Assembly: GCA_964649265.1 (NCBI GenBank)
Contig: CAZYPB010000030.1
Location: forward strand, 1 to 13,592
Origin: CAZYPB01 sp964649265
Lineage (GTDB): Archaea; Micrarchaeota; Micrarchaeia; Burarchaeales; JAKAKT01
DNA: 13,592 bases
Reading direction: 5' to 3'
Shown one piece after another: positions 5,952-12,604 of this stretch (position 1 is the stretch's first letter; each line of letters begins with the position of its first letter). The translations under genes and the position numbers were made by a program. The notes beneath the pieces are model-generated. The model saw only the letters and a program-made list of their open reading frames with translations, did not search any database and was not told the origin of the DNA.

Positions 5952-6758
5952 TTACCTTGAAAGAGCCATGCGCATTCCCCAGAGGAATACTGATTCAGGG
6001 AGAAGCTTTCTCAATGTCAAAGTCAAACCAGACGTACTTCCAACTCGGTATCTCAGTCTCCAATTCCCATCGGTAGCAGCCTTGTATATGGTTTCAGCGA
6101 CAACACTTGGTTGTGAACCGCCATAACCGTTTATCCCCTTCTCAACTTTCTTAATTAGTTTATTGTATTCCTTTAGTTTCCTTTTCCCGATTTCCTGTGA
6201 GCTTCCATAGAACTCTGTCTGTATTTTCCCGGGTTCTATTACCTTAACCTTTATGTTGAACTGCCTTAGTTCATACTGAAGTGCTTCTGAGAATCCCTCA
6301 ACGGCCCATTTTGTAGAGTTGTAAACACCATACAATGGAAATCCTATCCTTCCTCCAACTGAAGCCACGTTTACTATGACTCCACTTTTCTGTTTTTTCA
6401 TTAGCGGAAGAACCTCTCGCGTCACATCCATAAGGCCCATGACATTTGTATTGAATTGTTTATCAACCTGCTCCTTAGTAGTCTCTTCAAAAGGACCGAA
6501 AATAGGATATCCTGCGTTATTAACAATAACATCTATCCTCTTGAATTCCTTTTGAGTATATTTCACTGCTTTTTTAATTGAACTGCGATCAAGAACATCC
6601 AAGTGAACAACAGTAATCCCGCTAACTGAAGAGAGATCAGTTTTCCTTTCCTTTGGGTTTCTCATTGTGGCAACAACATTCCACCCTTTTCTTGCAAAAT
6701 ACAGTGCAGTCTCTTTCCCTATACCTTTTGATGAACCAGTAATGAGAACAGTGCGCAT
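5952..6758 (-). CDS. Short-chain dehydrogenase/reductase
   Basis: 268 residues, classical SDR fold. Cofactor motif TGSSKGIG at residues 7-14, NNAG at 80-83, active-site Ser133 in VNVASVGG, and the Tyr-Lys pair YNSTK (Tyr146, Lys150). The Arg in TMRNP (residue 33), after the second strand, favours NADP(H). Substrate cannot be told. Its ATG overlaps the stop of the upstream repeat-protein gene by one base (TAATG), so translation is probably coupled. It is the last gene of a four-gene minus-strand run and converges on htpX with a 4-nt gap. Confidence 0.88.
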   Translation of the reverse strand: MRTVLITGSSKGIGKETALYFARKGWNVVATMRNPKERKTDLSSVSGITVVHLDVLDRSSIKKAVKYTQKEFKRIDVIVNNAGYPIFGPFEETTKEQVDKQFNTNVMGLMDVTREVLPLMKKQKSGVIVNVASVGGRIGFPLYGVYNSTKWAVEGFSEALQYELRQFNIKVKVIEPGKIQTEFYGSSQEIGKRKLKEYNKLIKKVEKGINGYGGSQPSVVAETIYKAATDGNWRLRYRVGSTSGLTLTLRKLLPESVFLWGMRMALSR

Positions 6759-7465
6759 TATCCCTCACCAGACTCGTTGTAGCATGATTTCTTAAAAGAA
6801 GCACTCAGTATCTCCCCGCATAATTGAGGATCCTTCTTTCCTTTTGCGATCTGATAATAACACCAATCCTTGTTAAATTGATCATCCATATTTTCACATA
6901 TCTCAGTATTATCTCCAAGAAGCGCAATCTCTATTTTACAGAGGTCGTTCTCATGCTGACTTGAAATCCTTCCACAGAACCTTATGTCTTTCTCCTTTTT
7001 TGCAAGTGCCCTGTAGCAGCAATCCTTGTAGTAAACAGAATTTATTTTTTCACATAAAGAAGCATCAGGTTCTTCCTTAAGAACTCCATTGTAGCATCTA
7101 TCTCTCCAAGTATCATTACCTATACTATCACAAACCCCAACATCCTCTTTTTCCTCTGCAACAAAAAGATAACACCAATCCCGGTCTGTCTGCATCCCTA
7201 TTCCATCACATAATGCTTGGTCTTTTGTTGCCTTTGCAACACTAAGATAGCACCAATCTCTCCCAGTCTGATTCCCTATTTTTTCACATAACTCAGAATT
7301 ACTGCTCTCCATCGCTATTCCATGGTAGCACCAATCAATAGAGCCCTGATCATAGAAAAGCTCACAACCAGCAATCTGCTGAGCGAAATATTTAGGTATA
7401 CTTAGGAATATCAAACTAAGTGCCAGAAGGAACATCATCAATGTCAATTTCCAATCTCTTTTCAT
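6758..7465 (-). CDS. Exported Cys-rich 26-residue repeat protein (8 repeats)
   Basis: 235 residues. An N-terminal hydrophobic segment (residues 7-26, basic MKRDWK before it) is a signal peptide or membrane anchor. From about residue 34 the protein is eight consecutive repeats of exactly 26 residues, the last shortened. The consensus is [E/D]-x-I-x(6)-D-x-C-Y-x-x-(V/I)-A-x(4)-K-D-x-x-x-C, with one Cys at repeat position 12 and one at 26. Examples are EKIGNQTGRDWCYLSVAK and KKDPQLC. Each unit probably forms a two-helix hairpin. I know no named family. The regular paired cysteines in an exported protein suggest stacked disulfides. ATG follows 3 nt after the stop of the larger paralogue, and the dehydrogenase gene overlaps its end. 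Confidence 0.8.
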   Translation of the reverse strand: MKRDWKLTLMMFLLALSLIFLSIPKYFAQQIAGCELFYDQGSIDWCYHGIAMESSNSELCEKIGNQTGRDWCYLSVAKATKDQALCDGIGMQTDRDWCYLFVAEEKEDVGVCDSIGNDTWRDRCYNGVLKEEPDASLCEKINSVYYKDCCYRALAKKEKDIRFCGRISSQHENDLCKIEIALLGDNTEICENMDDQFNKDWCYYQIAKGKKDPQLCGEILSASFKKSCYNESGEG

Positions 7466-7468
7466 AGC

Positions 7469-8947
7469 CTAACTACCTACCCTACTTATACTATAGCATA
7501 CTTCCTTTCTTCTCATATCCTTTATTTTCTCACAAAGAGACAGGTCCCGTTTATCTAATGCAAGATCCAGGTAACATAGGTCCTTTGAAACAGGTGAAAT
7601 TATCCTATCACATATAAGGCTTTCAGATTCTGCTTTCACCAGGTTGAAACAGGAGTCTTTTAGTTTTTCATGTTCCAACTCCCTGCATCTATACTCATTC
7701 ATCTCTATGACTGCCCTGCAATAGATTTTCAGTGTCTCGTTCCCAGACTTTACGCACAACTCTGCATCTCCAAGGATCTCTGCAACATATACGTGGCATA
7801 TATCCCTTCCATTCTCCTCGTGTATGTTATCGCAAAGCTCTCCCTCCATTTTCTCTGTTGCTAGATTAAGGTAACAGATATCCTTACTTGCCTGCCATTC
7901 TATCTCCTCACAAACAGGAGATTTCTGAGTTTTTTTAGCAACATTGGAATAACAGTAATCCCTATACTCAGAATCAACAATCATGTTACAGACCGTATCG
8001 TCCTTTTTAGATGTGGCGACAGTAAGATAACAGAGATCCTTTCTCCCCACATCATTTATGTTACTGCAAACTTCGTAATCTTGCTTTGAGCTGGCTATCT
8101 GTGAATATGCCATATCCTTCCTGCTTTCTTCAGTTATGTCCCCGCACATACTTAGATCCTGCTTTTCAACTGCTATATTAAGATAACAGAGATCCCTGTA
8201 ATTGCTGTCACTTATTCTCTCGCATATACCCGTATCTTGTTTTCCTATTGCAACATTCATGTAGCAGGTATCCTTGGAATAATAGGTGTCCTCATTATCA
8301 CTTATTCTCTCGCACGCTCCTTCATTCTCTTCTTTTTTCGCTATTTTTATGTAACACCAATTCTTCTCGTTCTCATCATCCATGGATTCACAGACAGCGT
8401 AATCCAGGGTTATAAGAGCAACAGAAGCATAGCACTCATCCATGACTGTCTTGTCGCCAATAAGATTGCATAATTCTGTGTCCTTCGAATACATGGAATG
8501 AAAAAAATAACAGAGATCAATCTTGTCCTGCGAAGGCATCCCCTGGCAAACAGAGGTATCCTGCGTTAATGCAGAAGTGCAGTATGCCAGATAATCTCTT
8601 GAGTTTATTCCGTTGCATATGTCTATATCTTTCTTTTCAATGGCAACCTCAACATGACATCTGTCCTTAAGCTCCTGGTGAGGTATGTATTTGCATCTCG
8701 AATCAGTTTTCAGAAATTCAGATTCATCAAGAAATACTTTCTCTCCCCCGATGTTCTTACACACGGCCCCAGTTTCAGAGCATATGCATTCAAGTCTTCC
8801 CTCATTCCAAGACTCGCCCAGCGAATACTTCCCGCATTTTTTTCCGGCAAAAGGAGATTCAGTAACCTGAGTACAACCAAGCATAAAGGCTAACAGCAGA
8901 ACTGACAATTTGCCCCAGTTCATGAAATAGTAAGGAATAGGCAACAA
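7469..8947 (-). CDS. Lipoprotein-like Cys-rich 26-residue repeat protein (16 repeats)
   Basis: 492 residues if started at the TTG at 8947. That start is preferred because GAGGTAA lies 8 nt upstream, whereas the in-frame ATG at 8923 has no ribosome-binding site. The N-terminus ends a hydrophobic stretch with FMLGC, a lipobox-like sequence with Cys25. Residues 26-85 form a Cys-containing domain unlike the repeats (KKCGKY, ECICSETGAVC). Then come 16 copies of the repeat seen in the neighbour, mostly 26 residues, with three shorter (23, 23, 25) and one longer (30). Most units keep DxCY and the terminal Cys. One (DMAYSQIASSKQDYEVC) has lost its first Cys, so its partner may be unpaired. Probably surface-attached; ligand or function unknown. 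Confidence 0.8.
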   Translation of the reverse strand: MLPIPYYFMNWGKLSVLLLAFMLGCTQVTESPFAGKKCGKYSLGESWNEGRLECICSETGAVCKNIGGEKVFLDESEFLKTDSRCKYIPHQELKDRCHVEVAIEKKDIDICNGINSRDYLAYCTSALTQDTSVCQGMPSQDKIDLCYFFHSMYSKDTELCNLIGDKTVMDECYASVALITLDYAVCESMDDENEKNWCYIKIAKKEENEGACERISDNEDTYYSKDTCYMNVAIGKQDTGICERISDSNYRDLCYLNIAVEKQDLSMCGDITEESRKDMAYSQIASSKQDYEVCSNINDVGRKDLCYLTVATSKKDDTVCNMIVDSEYRDYCYSNVAKKTQKSPVCEEIEWQASKDICYLNLATEKMEGELCDNIHEENGRDICHVYVAEILGDAELCVKSGNETLKIYCRAVIEMNEYRCRELEHEKLKDSCFNLVKAESESLICDRIISPVSKDLCYLDLALDKRDLSLCEKIKDMRRKEVCYSISRVGS

Positions 8948-8960
8948 TAAATGTCTTACC

Positions 8961-9422
8961 TCAAGCGACGTTAAGCTGTATCTGCTTTGAAGCGTCCTTC
9001 CCGCCCGATATATCCAGGCTTGCCTTCACGTACCATTTTACTTGTCCTGGAATCATCCCGCTCATCTGTGCAGCTGCAATTGCAACTCCAGCAACCTGTC
9101 CGAGGGTTCCCTCCGGAAGTTTCAATTCCTGTTGTGCTGGTATCTTCAATTCAAAATCATATTCCTTTGTCCCAGCGTATTCGTGCTCCCCGTCCAGATC
9201 AGTTTTGAACGTATGCACTGTTTTAGTTCTCCTGCTCCGTTTTCCCTTCTGATCTGTTACTGGAACATCCTGAAATGCATTGAACTCTAGTTTCAATGCC
9301 TTTGCTGACTTTGGACCATCCATTGCAAGAATAACTTTTCCCTTAACTGTCTCCCCAAAAGAATAAGTCATCTTATCTGTTGTTATTTCCATTTTCCCAG
9401 GTGCTTTCAAGAAGTCAAACAA
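8961..9422 (-). CDS. Arrestin-fold/Spo0M-like protein
   Basis: 153 residues, predicted all-beta and soluble. The opening after MFDFLKAPGK, with the pattern TYSFGETVKGKVILAM at residues 19-34, and later YDFELKIPAQQELKLPEG and GQVKWYVKASLDI match the N-terminal arrestin-like sandwich of Spo0M (SpoOM) proteins. The family is thought to act as a scaffold and is not enzymatic. The start is TTG, with GGTGGT (9426-9431) three bases ahead. An ATG at codon 11 has no such site and would cut the first strand region. It is the first gene of the run that continues into the two Cys-repeat proteins and the dehydrogenase; its TGA overlaps the GAGGTAA site of the next gene. Confidence 0.65.
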   Translation of the reverse strand: MFDFLKAPGKMEITTDKMTYSFGETVKGKVILAMDGPKSAKALKLEFNAFQDVPVTDQKGKRSRRTKTVHTFKTDLDGEHEYAGTKEYDFELKIPAQQELKLPEGTLGQVAGVAIAAAQMSGMIPGQVKWYVKASLDISGGKDASKQIQLNVA

Positions 9423-9450
9423 GTTACCACCATTAAATTATCAGCTAGGC

Positions 9451-9460
9451 ATATTTAAAA
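9451..9460 (-). promoter_or_regulatory. TATA box for the arrestin-like/Cys-repeat operon
   Basis: The reverse strand reads TTTTAAATATGCC, about 34 nt ahead of the TTG at 9422, predicting a very short leader of about 8 nt. The region is AT-rich and also holds the T-rich tail of the rubrerythrin terminator. Confidence 0.45.
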
Positions 9461-9461
9461 A

Positions 9462-9497
9462 TATTAAAAATAGGAAAAAGAGAACTAATAGTTCTCT
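9462..9497 (-). terminator. Hairpin plus T-rich terminator at end of rubrerythrin
   Basis: AGAGAACT (9479-9486) and AGTTCTCT (9490-9497) form a perfect 8-bp stem with a 3-nt loop. On the minus strand it is followed at once by TTTTCCTATTTTTAAT. The rubrerythrin stop codon lies inside the hairpin. It closes the perR operon. The hairpin may protect the 3' end as well as aid termination, since archaeal polymerases stop mainly on the T tract. Confidence 0.65.
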
Positions 9498-10057
9498 ACA
9501 AAAAGCTCAAAATGCGCCTGCTCGTGGTCGCATGCAGGGCATTTATTGGGTGCGCCTGCAGCTTCATGGACATACCCGCAGTTCCTACATTTCCACTTAA
9601 CTGGCCCATCCTTTTTGAACACTTTTCCCTTCTCAATGTTCCCATAAAGGGCCCTATAACGCTTCTCGTGGTGTTTTTCAGCATCCGCTATGAACCTGAA
9701 TACATTTGCGATGAGTGGAAACCCCTCCTCTTTAGCAACTTTCTCGAATTCAGGATACATTTTTGTGTGCTCGTATTCCTCCCCATCTGCGGCATGCTTC
9801 AGATTTGTCAATGTGTCTGCTATGGTCCCAGCTGGGAATGATCCAGTTATCTCAACTGATCCCCCTTCGAGGAATTTATACAGCCTTTTCGCATGTTCTT
9901 TTTCATTATCTGCAGTCTCAGTGAATATTGCTGAGATCTGCACATACCCTTCCTTCTTTGCTTTGGAAGCATAGTATGTGTATCTATTTCTCGCCTGCGA
10001 TTCTCCTGCAAATGCAGTCAATAGATTAATTTCCGTTTTACTACCCTTTAATTCCAT
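9485..10057 (-). CDS. Rubrerythrin
   Basis: 190 residues. A ferritin-like diiron domain supplies Glu19, Glu52 with His55 (ExxH in NEKEH), the EE-x-E group at 93-96, and Glu127 with His130 (ExxH). It is followed by a C-terminal rubredoxin-like domain with CRNC (157, 160) and CPAC (173, 176) binding one iron. Rubrerythrin reduces hydrogen peroxide to water in the cytoplasm of anaerobes using electrons passed through the rubredoxin centre. ATG sits behind GAGGTG that overlaps the superoxide reductase stop, 9 nt upstream. It is the last gene of the operon and its stop is within the terminator hairpin. Typical length, all ligands present. Confidence 0.95.
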   Translation of the reverse strand: MELKGSKTEINLLTAFAGESQARNRYTYYASKAKKEGYVQISAIFTETADNEKEHAKRLYKFLEGGSVEITGSFPAGTIADTLTNLKHAADGEEYEHTKMYPEFEKVAKEEGFPLIANVFRFIADAEKHHEKRYRALYGNIEKGKVFKKDGPVKWKCRNCGYVHEAAGAPNKCPACDHEQAHFELFVENY

Positions 10058-10066
10058 ATACGCACC

Positions 10067-10435
10067 TCACTCCTTTACCCACAGCCCGTGGAGATTGCAG
10101 TATTCCCTAACAACAAAGTTCTCTGATTTTACGGGAAACTCTGCTTCAGGGGCCTCCCCAGGATGAAGGAACTTTCTGTATACAATGTCTCCATCTATAA
10201 CCTCAACCCAATGTATGTAATGGGAATCCTCCATTGGGTGCGGTATAGATCCGACTTTCACTTTAATTCCATTGCTCGTTTTCTCTACAACAGGAACATG
10301 TTTCTCCTGCCCCTGGTCTTCTTTCTTCTCACCTATCTCAGTCATATCCTCAAGGCAACCGTTCCCTCCTTTGCAGGGCATAAGTGTCTCAAAAACACTC
10401 TCGCATGATTTGCATTTGTAAAGGGTCGTTCTCAT
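10067..10435 (-). CDS. Superoxide reductase (desulfoferrodoxin type, atypical centre I)
   Basis: 122 residues. The C-terminal domain has the full active site of desulfoferrodoxin: Glu44-Lys45-His46, His66, His72, Cys113 and His116 (in CNLHGLW). These are all offset by -3 from the Desulfoarculus baarsii numbering. It reduces superoxide to peroxide without making oxygen, feeding rubrerythrin and peroxiredoxin. The N-terminal segment has four cysteines, but as C8-x2-C11 and C21-x5-C27, not the usual adjacent Cys-Cys pair, so whether centre I binds iron is uncertain. ATG follows a GAGGTGAG site overlapping the ferritin stop. Confidence 0.9.
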   Translation of the reverse strand: MRTTLYKCKSCESVFETLMPCKGGNGCLEDMTEIGEKKEDQGQEKHVPVVEKTSNGIKVKVGSIPHPMEDSHYIHWVEVIDGDIVYRKFLHPGEAPEAEFPVKSENFVVREYCNLHGLWVKE

Positions 10436-10444
10436 AATCTCACC

Positions 10445-10936
10445 TCATTTCCTCTCAGCAAGCTGCCTGTCGATTACCATAAGGACATTCTTTGAATCCC
10501 CTGCCATTTTTAGTTTCTCGACTATGTTCCTGGCTGAATCCTCTTCCTCAACTTGTTCATCTATGAACCAGTGCAGGAATACTCCTGTTGCTCGCTCATC
10601 CTCCTTTTCCGCAAGACTGGCTAGATTATCTATCATCTTTGTTACTTTCTTCTCATGGTCGTATGCATCCTGAAATACGGCAAGCGGAGATTTCCACTTT
10701 GAGGGGGGTTCCTCGATTGCAGCAAGCTTGACCTCTCCTCCTCTATCATAAACGTGCTTGTATATTTTCATCGCATGTTCCTTCTCCTCTCCAGCCTGTT
10801 TTCTCATCCAGTTTGAAAAACCACCCAGGCTTTTTGAGTCGAAATATGTAGCCATTGACAGATAAAGATACGCTGAATACAGCTCCCTGTTTATCTGTCC
10901 GTTCAGGGCGTCCTGCATTTTTTTACCAATTTCCAT
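10445..10936 (-). CDS. Ferritin
   Basis: 163 residues of four-helix ferritin. Ferroxidase ligands are in the bacterial FtnA positions: Glu18, Glu51 with His54, Glu95, Gln128 and Glu131. No haem-binding Met pattern of bacterioferritin is apparent. It stores iron as ferric mineral and removes Fe2+ that would react with peroxide. The frame stays open 11 codons further upstream, but ATG 10936 is chosen because GAGGTGAG lies 5 nt ahead of it and overlaps the peroxiredoxin stop, and because the family normally starts here. It lies between peroxiredoxin and superoxide reductase in the operon. Confidence 0.93.
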   Translation of the reverse strand: MEIGKKMQDALNGQINRELYSAYLYLSMATYFDSKSLGGFSNWMRKQAGEEKEHAMKIYKHVYDRGGEVKLAAIEEPPSKWKSPLAVFQDAYDHEKKVTKMIDNLASLAEKEDERATGVFLHWFIDEQVEEEDSARNIVEKLKMAGDSKNVLMVIDRQLAERK

Positions 10937-10946
10937 TCTACTCACC

Positions 10947-11510
10947 TCAAATTTTACCAACAATATCAAGTCCTGGTTTTAGTGTCTTACTCCCGGGACT
11001 CCAGTTCATTGGGCAGACTTCGCCTTTGTGCTCTTTGACGAATTTAGCTGCCTGTATTTTCCTTATGGTCTCAACAGTACTCCTCCCAATACTATTGTCG
11101 TGAATCTCGTATGCTTTCAGATTTCCATCAGGATCTATTATGAATGTCCCCCTAAGGCTCAGCCCCTCCTCATCGATATAGGTTCCATAATCCTTACAAA
11201 TATTGCCCGTGGGGTCTGCAATCATTGGAAACTTTATTTTCTTTATTGTCTCGGAAGTATCATGCCAGGCTTTGTGAACATATTCGGTATCTGTGCTGAC
11301 ACTTAGGACCTCTGCCCCCATCTTCTTTATTGTCTCGTAGTTTTCAGCAAGATCTCCGAGTTCAGTTGGGCAAACAAATGTAAAGTCAGCTGGGTAAAAG
11401 AAAAGAACAACCCACTTTCCCCTGTACTCTGAAAGCTTTAATGTCCTTATATCATCGTTGTAGTATGCCCGCGCAGTGAAATCAGGCGCAGGCTTGTTTA
11501 TCTCTACCAT
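10947..11510 (-). CDS. Peroxiredoxin, AhpC/typical 2-Cys type
   Basis: 187 residues. Peroxidatic Cys47 in FTFVCPTE, with Pro40, Thr44 and the conserved Arg120, and resolving Cys166 in GEVCPMNW. It reduces hydrogen and organic peroxides in the cytoplasm; typical members are decameric. An additional Cys105 is present. No AhpF-like reductase gene is in the window, so the electron donor is unknown. ATG is behind GGAGG, which shares its first base with the TAG of perR; the two genes are 12 nt apart and in the same frame. It ends in TGA 10 nt before the ferritin start. Confidence 0.95.
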   Translation of the reverse strand: MVEINKPAPDFTARAYYNDDIRTLKLSEYRGKWVVLFFYPADFTFVCPTELGDLAENYETIKKMGAEVLSVSTDTEYVHKAWHDTSETIKKIKFPMIADPTGNICKDYGTYIDEEGLSLRGTFIIDPDGNLKAYEIHDNSIGRSTVETIRKIQAAKFVKEHKGEVCPMNWSPGSKTLKPGLDIVGKI

Positions 11511-11522
11511 ATAAAAAACCTC

Positions 11523-11909
11523 CTAGTTTTTATCATAACATCTCTTACATACCCCTCGAAATATCACAGTAACAGAATCGGGCTTGAACTCACTACTCTT
11601 AATATCTTTCATAGCGTTTTTACATGTCCTGTTATTCTCAAGGTCTATTATCCTACCACACTTCTTACATATGCAGTGCTCATGGTGAGCAATATCTCCA
11701 TCGAATCTGTACTCTCCGTTTACCTCTAGTTTAATCGCCTCACCCATACTCTCAAGCTTATTCAGATTACGATAAACGGTTGCAAGAGTTATGGACGGGA
11801 TATCTTTCCTAACATATTTGAAAATCTGTTCTGCTGTAGGATGATTTTTATTAGACACGAGGTGTCTCCTTATTCTCTCAAGCTGAACAGTGTTTCTTTG
11901 AGTTACCAT
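11523..11909 (-). CDS. perR: Peroxide-responsive Fur-family repressor PerR
   Basis: 128 residues. The winged-helix DNA-binding part includes ITLATVYRNLNKLESMG at residues 40-56. The regulatory metal site of Bacillus PerR can be matched one to one: His23 (NHPTA), Asp70 (YRFD), His76 and His78 (HHEH), and Asp89 (GRIID). The Asp at the last position is the PerR choice; Fur has Glu. Structural zinc cysteines are C81, C84, C121 and C124. The N-terminus is about 14 residues shorter than Bacillus PerR. No ribosome-binding site precedes ATG, and the TATA spacing suggests a near-leaderless message. As the first gene of the stress operon it probably represses itself and the downstream genes until peroxide oxidises a metal-site His. 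Confidence 0.85.
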   Translation of the reverse strand: MVTQRNTVQLERIRRHLVSNKNHPTAEQIFKYVRKDIPSITLATVYRNLNKLESMGEAIKLEVNGEYRFDGDIAHHEHCICKKCGRIIDLENNRTCKNAMKDIKSSEFKPDSVTVIFRGVCKRCYDKN

Positions 11910-11930
11910 ATAAACACTTATTAATATTGA

Positions 11931-11945
11931 TTATTATTTAATAAA
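11931..11945 (-). promoter_or_regulatory. Promoter and candidate operator of the perR operon
   Basis: The reverse strand reads TTATTAAATAATAATC, giving a TATA box about 30 nt ahead of the perR ATG. The box is itself symmetric (TTATT-A-AATAA), and a TAATAA follows nearer the gene at 11919-11924. Such symmetry could be a PerR/Fur-family operator, but it does not match the bacterial PerR box well and the whole stretch is AT-rich, so only the promoter is claimed. Confidence 0.45.
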
Positions 11946-11950
11946 AGCTA

Positions 11951-11960
11951 TTATTTAAAC
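11951..11960 (+). promoter_or_regulatory. TATA box of the ogg gene
   Basis: TTATTTAAAC, about 37 nt ahead of the ATG at 11993, predicting a leader of about 10 nt holding GTGAT. It is back to back with the perR promoter, so one regulator bound between them could affect both. Confidence 0.45.
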
Positions 11961-11992
11961 CTTTCTCACCATAATTGGGTACAGTGATAACC

Positions 11993-12604
11993 ATGCTAAC
12001 AAGAAAGGACCTTCTCTTAGAACTAAGAAAAGTAAAAAGAACAACGGGAAAAGAAGTTAAGGATAGAATGGCGGAGCTTAGCTTAAATAAGGACTGGTTT
12101 TCAGAGCTATGTTTCTGCGTTCTCACAGCAAATTACACTGCAGAAGGGGGAATGCGAATTCAGGATTCGGTTAAGGATTTTTCGTCTCTTTCATGTAAAG
12201 GAATAAAAGAGAAGCTTGTCGAGCATGGACACAGATTCCCGAACACAAGAGCTACTTATATTTTTGAAGCAAGGAAACACAAAGGTAAACTGAAGAATCT
12301 CTGCAGTATGGGGAACTCTTCAGAAAGAAGGGAATGGCTTGTTGGGAATGTGAAGGGGCTGGGGTACAAAGAGGCAAGCCATTTTCTAAGAAACATAGGC
12401 TTCTTCGACGTGGCAATAATTGACCGGCATATCCTAAATATCCTGTTAGAATACAGGGTAATAAAGAAACAGAAAACAATTACAAAGAAAAGGTATCTGG
12501 AAATAGAAAGAAAGCTTGAAGAGCTTGCATCAGAACTCTCTGTTTCCCAGGGAGAACTTGATTTCTACATTTGGTACATGAAAACAGGAAAGATTCTCAA
12601 ATAA
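11993..12604 (+). CDS. ogg: 8-oxoguanine DNA glycosylase/AP lyase, archaeal Ogg2 type
   Basis: 203 residues. A helix-hairpin-helix GPD domain is seen in VKGLGYKEASHFLRNIGFF with the Schiff-base Lys126, followed by the catalytic Asp144 in IIDRHIL. Size and the final residues KTGKILK, ending in a lysine, match Ogg2 enzymes such as that of Methanocaldococcus jannaschii, whose C-terminal Lys helps tell oxidised from normal guanine. It excises 8-oxoguanine and nicks the strand. ATG 11993 is preferred to the TTG at 11975 because GTGAT lies 4 nt before it and the protein then has the family length. It is divergent from perR and its stop abuts that of the convergent copper ATPase gene. Confidence 0.88.
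   Translation: MLTRKDLLLELRKVKRTTGKEVKDRMAELSLNKDWFSELCFCVLTANYTAEGGMRIQDSVKDFSSLSCKGIKEKLVEHGHRFPNTRATYIFEARKHKGKLKNLCSMGNSSERREWLVGNVKGLGYKEASHFLRNIGFFDVAIIDRHILNILLEYRVIKKQKTITKKRYLEIERKLEELASELSVSQGELDFYIWYMKTGKILK

Noticed and set aside
6758..8947. Tandem DNA repeats or a CRISPR-like array
   Set aside because: The periodicity is in the protein; at nucleotide level the units are strongly diverged and there are no identical repeats with spacers.
10445..10969. Longer ferritin starting at 10969
   Set aside because: It would overlap the end of peroxiredoxin, while ATG 10936 has a GAGGTGAG site and the usual family N-terminus.
616..11525. Reassignment of TAG to pyrrolysine across the genome
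   Set aside because: rpoK, perR and rubrerythrin all end in TAG exactly where their families end, so TAG is a normal stop here; only local suppression remains open.
11915..11950. Canonical bacterial PerR box ahead of perR
   Set aside because: The stretch is AT-rich and partly symmetric, but matches the known 15-bp box poorly, so it is listed only as a promoter with a possible operator.
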